The notes beneath the pieces were generated by a model. That model was given only the letters and a program-made list of their open reading frames with translations, did no database searches and was not told the origin of the DNA. 16,680 bases of DNA from Paenarthrobacter nitroguajacolicus JCM 14115 (GTDB lineage: Bacteria; Actinomycetota; Actinomycetes; Actinomycetales; Micrococcaceae), in assembly GCA_001313365.1 (NCBI GenBank), contig BBFS01000106.1, positions 1 to 16,680 on the forward strand. Direction: 5' to 3'. Every line of letters starts with the position of its first letter. Position 1 is the first letter of the stretch. This document shows positions 1-10,407 of this stretch, in pieces. The translations under genes and the position numbers were made by a program.

Positions 1-1
1 C

Positions 2-187
2 GCCGCAGGGACCGGTCAGCCGGGTCCGGTGGCGCCGCGGGTCACGGAGGTCGTGGTGGAGCAGGGGGACACCATGGACGGAATCGCTGCGCAGTACGGC
101 GTGGACCTTGGAGCCCTCATCGCCACCAACGCAGATACGGTGCCCGATCCGGACAGGATCTACCTGGCAGGTGCTCCGGCTGCCTGA
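2..187 (+). CDS. LysM-domain protein, C-terminal end (5' truncated by window)
   Basis: The frame is open from the window edge and ends in TGA at 185-187. The visible 61 residues run from a Gly/Pro-rich linker (GQPGPVAPRV) into a LysM-like module: VVVEQGDTMDGIAAQYGV, then LGALIATNADTVPDPDRIYL. This has the LysM layout of a GDT turn, a helix with IA..YGV, then N..PDPDRIY. LysM modules bind peptidoglycan or chitin GlcNAc, so the protein is probably cell-wall associated. The start, any signal peptide and any catalytic domain lie outside the window. No G/C run of 6 or more occurs here and the frame is intact. The LysM assignment is fairly secure; the overall function is unknown. Confidence 0.7.
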   Translation, partial: AAGTGQPGPVAPRVTEVVVEQGDTMDGIAAQYGVDLGALIATNADTVPDPDRIYLAGAPAA

Positions 188-300
188 TTCGATCCGCCAA
201 AAACGACGACGGCGGTTGCCGGCGTCGCGAAAAATGGATCAGGAAATCTGCGTCTTCGCAAATTGTGTCGGCGCCGCTTTTCCGCGTTTTTTTCGCCGAT

Positions 301-329
301 TTGTAGCTTCCGAAAACGTCCGGTAGAGT
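301..329 (+). promoter_or_regulatory. Putative sigma70-type promoter of tRNA-Thr
   Basis: TTGTAG at 301-306 and TAGAGT at 324-329 are separated by 17 nt and lie 11 nt before the tRNA, with an A/T-rich stretch (TATTTACT) at the expected start site. The rest of 188-340 holds no gene I can support. Confidence 0.45.
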
Positions 330-340
330 ATTTACTCGTT

Positions 341-415
341 GCCCCCCCCTAGCTCAGTGGTAGAGCGCGTTCTTGGTAAGAACGAGGTCACCGGATCGAT
401 TCCGGTGGGGGGGCT
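341..415 (+). tRNA. tRNA-Thr(GGT)
   Basis: The cloverleaf is visible. The D stem is GCTC/GAGC with T8-A9 before it. The anticodon stem is CGTTC/GAACG around a TTGGTAA loop, so the anticodon GGT is at 375-377. The T stem is ACCGG/CCGGT with loop ATCGATT. The acceptor is a C run paired with a G run. CCA is not encoded. A normal 7-bp acceptor would be GCCCCCC paired with GGGGGGC, but the sequence shows 8 C (342-349) and 7 G (407-413). The arms are therefore too long, and the exact 5' end is uncertain by 1-2 nt. This is one of the clearest signs that G/C run lengths in this window are inflated. Confidence 0.92.
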
Positions 416-426
416 CTGGATGAGGG

Positions 427-467
427 CCTGTGTCAAGGCGGTTTTGACCGGCTTGACACAGGTTTTT
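427..467 (+). terminator. Intrinsic terminator after tRNA-Thr
   Basis: The perfect 11-bp stem CCTGTGTCAAG (427-437) / CTTGACACAGG (452-462) is followed by TTTTTCTC. The loop contains a further CGG/CCG pairing around TTTTGA. The hairpin separates the two tRNA genes, so tRNA-Met probably has its own promoter or is read through. Confidence 0.85.
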
Positions 468-476
468 CTCATTCGT

Positions 477-553
477 GGCGGTGTAGCTCAGTTGGTTAGA
501 GCGCACGACTCATAATCGTGAGGTCGGGAGATCGAGCCTCCCCCCCACCGCTA
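477..553 (+). tRNA. Elongator tRNA-Met(CAT)
   Basis: The 5' acceptor is GGCGGTG, followed by TA and D stem GCTC/GAGC. The anticodon stem is ACGAC-type with CAT at 511-513, followed by variable loop AGGTC. The T stem is GGGAG with loop ATCGAGC. The body matches actinobacterial elongator tRNA-Met rather than initiator tRNA. The 3' side should read CTCCC then CACCGCT, which is four consecutive C. The sequence has seven (540-546), so three extra C sit exactly at the T-stem/acceptor junction and would stop the molecule folding as written. CCA is not encoded. Confidence 0.9.
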
Positions 554-560
554 CAGAGCA

Positions 561-594
561 AGACCCCGCAGCATTCGCCTGCGGGGTCTTTTTT
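561..594 (+). terminator. Intrinsic terminator after tRNA-Met
   Basis: The perfect 11-bp stem AGACCCCGCAG (561-571) / CTGCGGGGTCT (579-589) is followed by six T. The C4 and G4 runs in this stem are of normal length and match each other, so not every four-base run in the window has been altered. Confidence 0.92.
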
Positions 595-618
595 CGTTCT
601 GTGGGACAGAATGGGTCC

Positions 619-1314
619 ATGAGCCGAATCGCAATCATTGGCGGCCACGGGAAAGTGGCCCTGCATCTGTCCCGCATTCTGAGTGGCGAAGGTCACGACG
701 TCACGTCTTTCATCCGAAATCCAGATCATGTGGCAGATGTCACGGAGACCGGCGCAACTGCTGAGGTGCTGGACGTGGAAAATTCGACGACGGCGGAACT
801 CGCCCAGGCGTTCAAGGGTCACGACGCCGTGGTCTGGTCGGCCGGGGGCCGGCGGAGGCAATCCTGCCAGGACCTACGCCGTTGATCGTGACGCAGCCAT
901 CCGCTCCATGGACGCGGCGGCCGAAGCCGGCGTCAAGCGATATGTGATGGTGTCCTACATCGGAGCCTCCAAGGATCATGGCGTCCCGGAAGACCACCCG
1001 TTCTTTGCCTATGCCGAGGCCAAAGCGGCGGCAGACGACTACCTGCGCAGCACTGCCCTCGACTGGACTGTCCTGGGCCCGGGAACTTTGACGGACGAAC
1101 CTGCCACCGGTCTGATCGAAACGGATCCAGCCAACCCCCCCGGCAATGGCACGGAGACTTCCAGGGCCAATGTTGCCTTGGTGGCAGCGGCCGTCCTGGA
1201 ACTCCCGGGGACCATCCGCCGGACCATCGCGTTCAAGGATGGTACCGACGATGTTGTAGACGCCCTCACGGAGACTGACTCAGCGCTGCCTGTTCCGCCG
1301 GGATATGTTGGTAG
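619..1314 (+). CDS. NAD(P)H-binding Rossmann protein (NmrA/SDR-atypical type), frameshifted, 3' end uncertain
   Basis: ATG at 619 opens MSRIAIIGGHGKVALHLSRI, a beta-alpha-beta NAD(P) site with a GGHGKVA glycine motif. It continues through FIRNPDHV, DAVVWSAG and RYVMVSYIGAS, and ends in a YAEAKAAADDYL segment with the YxxxK-like spacing of atypical short-chain dehydrogenases. Such proteins are small cytoplasmic oxidoreductases or redox-sensing NmrA relatives; the substrate is unknown. The frame breaks at 844-848, where GGGGG should be GGGG (SAGAGGGNPARTYAV reads across). A C7 at 1135-1141 gives NPPG where NPG is likelier. The second frame has no stop before the antiporter gene, so a further indel near 1280-1310 must be present. 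Stops in another frame at 1276-1278 or 1312-1314 are the likely ends. No good ribosome site is seen before 619; the leader after the upstream terminator is only about 20 nt. Confidence 0.75.
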
Positions 1315-1371
1315 GGAACTTTTTCGGCTTGGCCTGGGGAAGTGCCGTACAACCGCTGGGGAAGCAGGAAA

Positions 1372-2942
1372 ATGGATCAGTTGGCGCTCATTGTCGGGTT
1401 GCTGCTTGCAACGGTGGTGGCAGTGGGCCTGGGGGATAGGCTCCGGCTTCCCTACCTGTCCTGATGCTGCTTCTGGCCGTTGCCTCACCTTCATTCCGGG
1501 TTTTCCCGAGTTTGAGATCTCGCCTGAACTGATCCTGCCCATCTTCCTTCCGCCCTTGCTTTTCGCAACAGCGCAGAAGAGTTCCTGGGGCTGTTTTCCG
1601 TGTCCGCTGGCGGACATTGCTGCTGATGGCTGTTGCCTGGTGGTGGTGTCCACGGCAGTGGTGGCCGGCGCTGCGTGGCTCATGATTCCGGGCATCGGTA
1701 TCCCGGCTGCCATTGCCTTGGGTGCGATGGTGGCCCCGCCGGACCCCGTTGCCGTGGAGTCCGTAGCTGGCCGCGTGCACATGCCCCCGACGGCTCATTA
1801 CCGTCCTTCAGAGCGAAGGGCTCTTCAACGACGCCGCGGCAATCGTGATCTTCCAGGCAGCGGTGGCAGCAACAATGTCGGGCAAGGACGTGGGCCCGGA
1901 AGTCGTTCCACAGTTTGTCATCGGCGCTGCGCTGGCTGTTGTGATTGGCATCGCGATGGGATGGCTGACCAAGTTCATCACCAAGCTGGTCACCTCCATG
2001 GTTGCCCGCAGTGCCGTGACCTTGGTGGTTCCTTTTGCCGCCTACATCCTCGCGGAAGAGCTCCACGCCTCAGGTGTGGTGGCCGTCGTCGTTACCGCCT
2101 TGGAACTGCAGCGTCATACGCGGCCGCAGGACGCTGCAGAGCGGATCACGCGCACCGCCTTCTGGGACGTGGTGGAGCTGCTGGCCACAGGGCTGGCCTT
2201 TGGGCTGGTGGGGCTGGAGATCCGTCATGTCATCCGGGATGAAGGCACCGCCATTTTCGGGATGATCGGTATGGCCGTGGTGATCTGCATCCTGGTGTTC
2301 GTGGTGCGTTTCCTCTGGCTTGGCCTCCTCGCCCTCACCGCACGTAAACGCAGAAACCTGTTGCAACCAACGTCGCCCAAGGAAGTGCTGATCCTGACCT
2401 GGTGCGGCATGCGCGGCCTGGCCACACTGGCCCTCGCTTTGGCCCTCCCCATGACCTTGCCGGATGGCAGCGACTTCCCGGCCCGTCACGAGATCCTGGT
2501 GATTGCCTGCGCGGTGCTCCTGGCCACCTTGGTCCTCCCCCGGCCTGACCCTGCCGTGCTCATGCGCGTCCTGGATGCGACGGAGGACGGATCACATGAG
2601 CAGGACGCAGCAAAGGTCCTTGCCAAGCGGGCACAGTCGGCGGCGGTGGCTGCTTTGAAAGACCATGACCTCATGAAGGAACTTCCTGCCGAGAAGGTGA
2701 CCCTGGTCAAGGAAAAGATGCGCCGCCTCCATGCCGAGCTGTTGGATGGCACGCTGCAGAACGAATCCGTTGCGGAGAAGCGCAAGCGTGGACGGGAACT
2801 GTCCATCGCAGTGCAGACCATCGCCCTCGATGCCGCCCGCCAGGAAGTGGTGGCAGCCCGCAACGAGCCAGGCACCGACCCGGAAGTGGCTGACAGGGTC
2901 CTCCGGCAACTTGACCTGCGGACGATGTCAATGCCGGACTAG
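1372..2942 (+). CDS. Na+/H+ antiporter, CPA1 (NhaP/NHE-like) family, multiply frameshifted
   Basis: ATG at 1372 follows GAAGCAGGAAA. Reading across the indels gives a protein of about 520 residues that exchanges Na+ (or K+) for H+ across the membrane. It has many hydrophobic helices from LALIVGLLLATVVAVGLG onward. Family landmarks are APPDPVAVESVAGRV and SEGLFNDAAAIVIFQAAV (ion-site Asp and ND pair), TAFWDVVELLATGLAFGLVG, and GMRGLATLALALALP near the end of the membrane domain. A charged helical cytoplasmic tail of roughly 130 residues follows. Indels needed to join the frames: one C missing at 1455-1456, at 1483-1484 and at 1636-1637; one G extra at 1587-1590; one C extra at 1784-1788. One C extra at 2537-2541, compensated by a missing G at 2556, turns the conserved PGLTLP into PRPDPA. 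No terminator is visible before the convergent ROK gene. Confidence 0.87.
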
Positions 2943-2960
2943 GGCCGATGTTGGACCAGG

Positions 2961-4188
2961 TCAGCCAGCGGCAACCTGCTTTGACAGTGAAGCCGGGTAG
3001 AGATCCAGTGCATTCTCTTCTACGTAGTCCAACGCGTGGCGGATCGCGCCGAGGGACACAATGCCATCTCCCAGAGCTGATGTTGCCAGGCGTGGGGGGG
3101 AGTGAAGGTGAAGTCGGGCACCTGCTTTTCCATGGCTGGGATCAGGGTCTGGGCAGAGGCCGCGACGGCTCCGGCGATAACCACCAGCTCGGGATTGACC
3201 AACGTACTGATGGAGCCAATCACTCGGGCCATGCGGTGCGCCATACGGTCCATGACCTTGCGCGCTGCGTGGTCGCCTTCCTTTGCCGCCCTGAAAACCA
3301 TCTCTGCCGTCAGGCTTCGGGATCACCACCGCACAGTGCCCGCAGGTTGGTTTCCGCGCCGGAATCGAGGGCTTCCCGGCCCCATAGGGTTGCGTAGTGG
3401 GCAATGCCGTAGGTGTCGCCCACACCATCCACGTTGTCCAGGTATCCCAGCTCGCCAAAACCACCAACCTGCCCGTGGAGCAAGCGGCCGGATTCGAGGA
3501 TTCCGGACCCCCCCAATCGGTCGCCGGCGAGCATGACTACCAGGTTGTCGACTCCCTGTGCGCTGCCCTGCCAGCGTTCTGCGAGGGCTGCGAGGTTGGC
3601 GTCGTTTTCCAAAAGTACGTGCCAACCGTGGCGCTCGGATACGATCTTGCGGACATCGAACGATTTCCAGAATTCCTGTGCCCTGAGGACCTCGCCCGCA
3701 CGGCTGACCGGCGCGGCCACGCCAACAGACACGGCTAGGACAGAGTCGGCAAATACGCCCGCCTTCTCCAAGGCCTCTGCCGCTATGCTGTCCAGCACGT
3801 CTGCGCGTTCATTGGCCGGAACGTTGTAGGCACGGAAAGGCATCGTGACCTGGGACAAGGGCGTACCGGCCATGTCGGCCACAATCGCTGTGATCTTGTT
3901 GGCACCTATGTCAATGCCGATCACGCTGGCCGCACTGTCATCAAATGCGAAGCGCCGCGCAGGCCTGCCCTTGACGTAGTCACCGGCTCCTCGCTGGTTC
4001 TCCAATTCCTGAAGCCAGCCGAGCCGGACCAGTTCGTCGCAGATCGAAATGACGGTGGCCCGTGAGAGCCCCGTGGCGGCCATCAGCTCGGTGCCGGTGA
4101 CGATGCCGGCGCCGCGCATGGCTTTGAGCATGGCGCTGGCGTTGACCCTGCGTACCAGTTGCGTTGACGGTGCGGTCCCGGTCTGCAT
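2961..4188 (-). CDS. ROK-family transcriptional repressor of the alpha-glucoside cluster, frameshifted
   Basis: The start is taken as ATG at 4188 (MQTGTAPSTQ), with GGGAG a few bases upstream, rather than the in-frame ATG at 4272, which would place the coding sequence over the operators. Residues about 20-60 form a winged helix-turn-helix (ELMAATGLSRATVISICDEL). The ROK sugar-kinase-like fold follows, with GIDIGANKITAIVADMAGT, LLENDANLAALAE and GGFGELGYLDN. The zinc-binding CxCGxxGC motif of ROK kinases is absent, which fits a regulator rather than a glucokinase. Indels: G7 at 3508-3514 on the plus strand (LGGSG for LGSG), one base missing at 3313-3314 (PEALTAEMVF), and G7 at 3094-3100 where five bases restore TPPRLATSALGDGIV. 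The gene is divergent from the transporter operon and probably autoregulated. ROK repressors usually release DNA on binding a sugar or sugar phosphate. Confidence 0.87.
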
Positions 4189-4237
4189 TCGGCGCTCCCA
4201 CTTTTCAGCCGCCCTATCGGAGTGATAGAGCGTCTCT

Positions 4238-4260
4238 CTAAATTTAGTACATAAATTTAG
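4238..4260. promoter_or_regulatory. Tandem A/T-rich operator half-sites upstream of the ROK gene
   Basis: CTAAATTTAG (4238-4247, a perfect 10-bp palindrome) and ATAAATTTAG (4251-4260) are spaced by TAC. They lie about 50 nt upstream of the chosen ROK start. The same ten-base core recurs at 4329-4338 and 7620-7629, so this is the probable autoregulatory ROK site. Just beside it, CTATC (4214-4218) and GATAG (4224-4228) form a small inverted repeat. Confidence 0.65.
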
Positions 4261-4284
4261 ATGACGACGCATTTCGGCAAGCTC

Positions 4285-4350
4285 TTGACCCTGTGGCGGA
4301 CATCACTCACCATGGTTAGCGATAGGGCATAAATTTAGCTCCTATCTAAA
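4285..4350 (+). promoter_or_regulatory. Promoter/operator region of the sugar-binding protein operon
   Basis: ATAAATTTAG (4329-4338) lies exactly at the centre of a larger inverted repeat, GATAGG (4321-4326) / CCTATC (4341-4346), and CTAAA follows at 4346-4350. TTGACC at 4285-4290 is a possible -35 element. The -10 is unclear: CATGGT at 4311-4316 would give a long 20-nt spacer. The operator lies downstream of the putative promoter, as expected for repression. The operator core is well supported; the promoter call is weak. Confidence 0.55.
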
Positions 4351-4426
4351 CTTCGGGTGGCGATGCGCATGGTCCGCCGCACGATGGAGATGCGGCCACT
4401 GAGGTCCGCAAGACGAAAGGGCTACG

Positions 4427-5745
4427 GTGTCTGTGAAATCGACACGCAGGAAACGCTTTGCAGCAATGGGCCTGGGCTTGGCACTGCTCGCCGGCCTACT
4501 CTCCGGCTGCACCGGGGGGGACTCAGGTGATAGCGGGGGGGACTCGGGGGGGGATTCGGACAAGGAGACAATCCGCTTCACGTTCAGCAAACGGGAAGCC
4601 ATCGGCTTCATGACCAAACTTGTTGCCGACTACAACGCGTCCCAGGACGAAACCGAGGTGGTACTCGACACTTCCGGCGTCGACGTCGTGTCCGCGAGTT
4701 TCGTTCGCGGCAATCCGCCGGACATCGCCCTTGCCAACTACAACATGGAGACGTCCCGGTTCGTCCAGCGCGGAGCGTTGAGCGACTTGTCAGGGACGGA
4801 GGCGGCATCCCGCATCCGCGAGGACCTCCGGCCGCTCATGGAACAGTACGGTTCGTATCCCGGACGGACCAGTGCCCTGCCGTATTCGGTCATGGCGTCC
4901 TCCGTGATCTACAACAAGGAAATCTTCGCTGCCAACAACCTTGCCGTGCCCACCACCTGGAGCGAATTGATCGCGGCGTGCGAAACGCTGAAAGCTGCTG
5001 GAGTAACGCCGTTTTATGCCACCTGGAAGGATGACTGGACTATCGCCCAGGGGTGGTTTGACTACTCGGTAGGCGGGCAGGTGGACACCCTTGACTTCTT
5101 CAAGAAGCTTGAAGCTGAAGGCGTGGACGTCGGGCCGGAGTCTTCGGTGTCATTCCAAAAGGATTTTGACCAGCCCGTCCAGAAGATGTTGACGCTGGCA
5201 AAGAGCTACGTAAACAAGGACGCTGCAAGCCGGGCGTACGGCGACGGCAACCTGGCGTTCTCGCAGGGCAAGGCTGCTATGTATCTGCAAGGCCCGTGGG
5301 CCTTCAGCGAGATCGCCAAGACCGCCCCCCCCGACCTGAAGCTCGGAACCTTTCCGCTGCCGATGACTGAGGACCCCAAGGACTTGCGCGTCCGCGTCAA
5401 TGTGGACCTCGCGGTCTGGATTCCGGAGCGTCCAAGCACAAGGACGCTGCCCGGGGCTTCCTCGAGTACTTGTACCGGCCCGAGGTGATTGATGCCTACA
5501 ACAAATCGCAGCTGGGTTTCACGCCCACCAAGGAGACCGCAAACGTCCCGGACCCCCCCGGATTGAGGGAATGGTGGAGTACTACGACAACGGCAAGGTC
5601 TATCAGGTCCCTCGGTGCTCGTTCCCCCCCGCACCATCCCCCCCATCATGAACTACACGCAGGCAATCGTGTTCGGCGCACCCCCCCTGCATCCACCCTC
5701 CGCACCCTCGACGCAGATTGGGCGCGCCTGGCGTTCCGCCAGTAG
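4427..5745 (+). CDS. CUT1-family sugar ABC transporter substrate-binding lipoprotein, frameshifted
   Basis: GTG at 4427 follows GAAAGG. The N-terminus (VKSTRRKRF, then a hydrophobic stretch ending LLSGC) is a lipoprotein signal with Cys near residue 28, so the mature protein is membrane-anchored outside the cell. A Gly-Asp-Ser linker follows, then a MalE-like binding protein: PPDIALANYNME, YNKEIFAANNLAVPTTWSEL and KAAMYLQGPWAFSEIAK. The linker carries G7, G7 and G8 (4514-4520, 4535-4541, 4546-4553). Removing three G from each gives a simple GDS repeat. Other indels: C8 at 5325-5332 (APPD for APD), a missing G at 5428 (PEASKHKDAARGFLEYL), C7 at 5553-5559, a missing G at 5606-5607, C7 at 5624-5630 and 5638-5644 (LVPRTIPIMNYTQ once each run is shortened), and C7 at 5681-5687. 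The protein ends TLDADWARLAFRQ. Its ligand is probably an alpha-glucoside, judged only from the linked GH13 gene. Confidence 0.87.
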
Positions 5746-5769
5746 TGCAGACCATAGGGAGTCAGCTAC

Positions 5770-6699
5770 ATGTCCACCATCACCACCCCAACCACGTCCA
5801 AGCAAGGTCTTCAAAAGAACGGTCACCCGGCCTCACGCAGCAGGCGGCGCGTTGAACCGATCTTCTACCTTTTCCTGGTCCCCCAGCCTCATCCTGTTCA
5901 CGCTGGCCATCACGATTCCCGGCATCATGGGCATCTTCTTCAGTTTCACGAACTCCATTGGAATCGGTGACTGGGAGTTCATCGGCCTCACCAACTACAT
6001 CGCGATCTTCAGCGACCCGGCGATCCTGCAGAGTTACCTCTTCACTTTCGGGTTCTCCATCGTCACCGTGATCGCGGTCAACGTGGTCGCTTTCCTCCTT
6101 GCCGTCGGGCTCACGTCGCGCATCCGGATGAAGTCGGCGCTCCGGACCATCTTTGTCATCCCCATGGTGGTTTCCGGCATCATCATCGCCTACGTCTTCA
6201 ACTTCCTGTTTTCGAACTCCCTGCCGTCGCTTGGAGCTGCGACAGGGATTCCTTGGCTGGAAAGCAGTCTGCTCGCCAACCGGACCTGGCATGGATTGCG
6301 ATCGTTATGGTTACGGCCTGGCAGGCCGTTCCCGGCGCATTGCTCATCTATATTGCAGGCCTTGTGGCCGTCCCTGGAGATGTCTATGAGGCCGCCGACA
6401 TCGACGGCGCGAGCAAATTCCAGCAGCTTCTGAAGATCACGCTTCCGCTGGTGGCCGGTTACGTGGTCATCAACATCATTCTCGGGTTCAAGGGCTTCCT
6501 CAACGCCTACGACATCATCGTCGGGCTGACGAACGGAGGCCCGGGAACCTCCACCAGGAGCATCGCGATGACTGTCATTTCCGGCTTCAACGGCGGCGAT
6601 TACGCCTATCAGATGGCCAACGCAACGATCTTCTTCGTGGTCGCCATCCTCATCTCTCTCGTACAGCTCTCGCTGACTCGCGGACGGAATGCACTGTAA
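5770..6699 (+). CDS. CUT1 sugar ABC transporter permease (MalF type), frameshifted
   Basis: ATG at 5770 has AGGGAG upstream and lies 24 nt after the binding-protein stop. The N-terminus is cytoplasmic and basic (SRSRRRVEPIFYLFLVP). Several membrane helices follow (LILFTLAITIPGIMGIFFSF, AVNVVAFLLAVGLTSRI, TIFVIPMVVSGIIIAYVFNF). The coupling loop is EAADIDGASKFQQLLKITLPL, matching the EAA motif of ABC importers. The length, about 310 residues, is normal. One extra C at 5880-5884 (VPSLILFT is the correct reading) and one missing C at 6280-6281 (LLANPDLAWIAIVM) break the frame into three pieces. The stop TAA overlaps the ATG of the next permease by one base (TAATG), so the pair is translationally coupled. 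No ATPase gene lies in the operon. Confidence 0.88.
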
Positions 6700-7573
6700 T
6701 GACCAACCAACTGATGACCAAAAAATCCAGCTCCAAAGTTGAACGCGTCAACTGGCCGGCAACCACCGTCCTCGTTCTTTGTGCAGTGACTGTGCTTCTT
6801 CCCCCTGTATGTCACGGTCTCCATGGCTTTCAAGACCCAGGGGGGGCAGGCGGTGGATGGCAATGCCTTCTCCTTCCCCCGCACCCTTTAGCCTCGAGGG
6901 CTTCGTCCAGGCCTGGACCCTGACGAACTTCCCGGTGGGAGCCGCGATGTCGCTGCTGGTGACAGCGGGGGGGACCGTCTTTGCCACGATCATCCTGGCC
7001 GCCTTCGCCTCCTACGCGATCGTGCGCAACTGGGAACGGCGGCTTTTCAGGTACTCGTTCTTCTATCTTCTGGGCGCAATGTTCATTCCCTTCCCCCCCG
7101 TGGTTGCGCTGCCGCAGATCCAGCTCACGGGCCGGCTCGGCCTGGACAACCCGTTCGGCGTGATCCTGCTGGCCACCATGTTCCAACTGAGCTTCAGCGT
7201 CCTGCTCTTCACCGCGTTCCTCCGTTCGATCCCGATGGAACTGGAAGAGAGCGCCAGGATAGATGGCGCAACCACGTGGCAGACCTTCTGGAAACTGATT
7301 TTCCCGTTGCTGGCGCCAATGAGTGCCACCGTGGGGGGGATCTTCGCGTTCCTCTATGCATGGAACGACTTCATGATGCCGTCGCTGATTATTTCCGATC
7401 CGGCAATGCAGACGCTGCCCGTGCGGCAGAACCTTTTCCAAACGCAGTTCAGCAACAACTATCACGTGTCCTTCGCGTCCTACCTGATGGCGATGGCACC
7501 GGCCATTGTTGCCTACCTCTTTACGCAACGCTGGGTCATGGCCGGCGTGACACAAGGTGCCGTAAAGGGCTAG
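6699..7573 (+). CDS. CUT1 sugar ABC transporter permease (MalG type), frameshifted at the 5' end
   Basis: The gene starts at the ATG in TAATG at 6699. After the N-terminal MTNQLMTKKSSSKVERVNW comes a membrane helix (LVLCAVTVLLPLYVTVSMAF). The EAA coupling loop is ELEESARIDGATTWQTFWKL, followed by a helix with FAFLYAWNDF and the C-terminus QRWVMAGVTQGAVKG, typical of MalG-type partners. Indels: C5 at 6801-6805 and C5 at 6876-6880 should each be four. G7 at 6840-6846 (KTQGQAVDG expected), G7 at 6967-6973 (TAGTVFA expected), C7 at 7093-7099 (PFPVVALPQ expected) and G7 at 7333-7339 (VGIFAF expected) each look three bases too long, giving an extra Gly or Pro without changing frame. With its partner it forms the transmembrane pore of the importer. 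Confidence 0.88.
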
Positions 7574-7579
7574 CCGTTG

Positions 7580-9411
<1,832 letters not shown>

Positions 9412-9433
9412 GGGCCGCGGTGATACTGAAAGC

Positions 9434-10396
9434 ATGACTGTTGCGAACGGGCGGGGACGCCTCCTTTACGGCTGCATGGGACTCGGCGGCTCTTGGGACG
9501 GCACGTCCTACGGGGCTTCGGAGATCGATCAGGCAGCTGCGGTGATTGAGCTGCGCAAGGGATTGGCATTGAGGTTTTCGACCATGCGGATATCTATCGC
9601 AGCGGAAAGTCCGAGGCGGTCTTTGGTGAAGTCCTCGCCCGTTCGCAGGGTCTGCGCGACAAGATCCAGCTTCAGACCAAATGCGGGATCAGGCTGGGGG
9701 GGAGCGCGGACTGGAGACGCATTACGACCTCAGCCGTGACGCCATCCTTGAACGGTCCATGAAAGCCTGAAGCGGCTCCAAACGGACTACGTGGACGTGC
9801 TGCTCCTGCACCGGCCCGATCCGTTGATGGACCCGCGCGAGGTGGCGGACGCCGTCGGACAGCTCATGGCGGAAGGCAAGGTGCGGCAGTTGGGTGTGTC
9901 CAACATGTCCGGCGCTCAGATCGCCTTCCTGCAGGACAGGTTGGAGGTGCCCATCGTGGCGAACCAGCTGGAAATGAGCCTGCTTCGCCGTGGCTGGCTG
10001 GAGAGTACCGTGTTGGTCAACCATGCGGAGAGTCTGGAATACAGCTTTCCGCACGGGACTCTTGAGCACTGCATGGCCAAGGGAATTGAACTGCAGGCAT
10101 ACGGGTCGTTGGCCCAGGGGCGCTATACAGGTGCGCCGTCCGCGGAGCATTCGCCGGCCGAGTCGGCCACCGCGGACATGCTCGAAAAATTGGCGGGGGG
10201 GAGAAAAGCACCACGCCGGAGTCAGTACTGCTGGGTTGGCTCATGAAGCACCCGGCCAGGATCTCGCCGGTAGTGGGAACCACCAACGCTGCCCGGATCG
10301 CTGCCTGCGCCGATGCCGCCTCCGTGGCTGCCGGCATGACCCCGTGCCGAGTGGTACGGACTGTGGGTGGCAGCGCGGGGAAACAACATCCCCTAA
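9434..10396 (+). CDS. Aldo/keto reductase (YdhF-like), frameshifted
   Basis: ATG at 9434 (MTVANGRGRLLYGCMGLGG) lies 22 nt after the glucosidase stop with no clear ribosome site. The product is an NADPH-dependent (beta/alpha)8-barrel reductase of unknown substrate. The catalytic tetrad is visible: Asp and Tyr in DHADIYRSGKSEAVFG, Lys in QTKCG and His in LLLHRPDPL. The NADPH-binding end is PVVGTTNAARI. Indels: a missing G at 9550 (VIEAAQGIGIEVFDH), G7 at 9696-9702 where five fit (RLGERGLETHYDL), a missing G at 9754-9755 (VHESLKRLQTDYVDV), G7 at 10195-10201 where five fit (LAGEKSTTPESVLLGW), and C4 at 10340-10343 where three fit (MTRAEWYGLWVAARGNNIP, then TAA at 10394-10396). It could be co-transcribed with the glucosidase, but its role in sugar use is only inferred from position. 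Confidence 0.87.
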
Positions 10397-10407
10397 CCCC
10401 GGTTTTA

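Noticed and set aside
1039..1782. Long minus-strand frames opposite the antiporter, transporter, glucosidase and sulfonate genes
   Set aside because: They are antisense shadows of high-GC codon bias, with low-complexity His/Arg/Gly-rich translations and no recognisable motif.
683..2242. A 519-codon open frame spanning the Rossmann gene and the first third of the antiporter, suggesting a fusion protein
   Set aside because: Its first part is out of frame with the Rossmann start, and parts over the antiporter are out of frame with conserved helices. It arises from indels at 844-848, 1483, 1587 and 1784 and not from a real fusion.
4189..4272. Upstream ATG at 4272 as the ROK start
   Set aside because: It would put the operator repeats inside the coding sequence. 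The added residues (MRRHLNLCTKFRE) are not family-like, and ATG 4188 has a GGGAG site.
4514..4553. G-quadruplex in the binding-protein gene
   Set aside because: The three G runs are probably each three bases too long; with four G each the case is weak.
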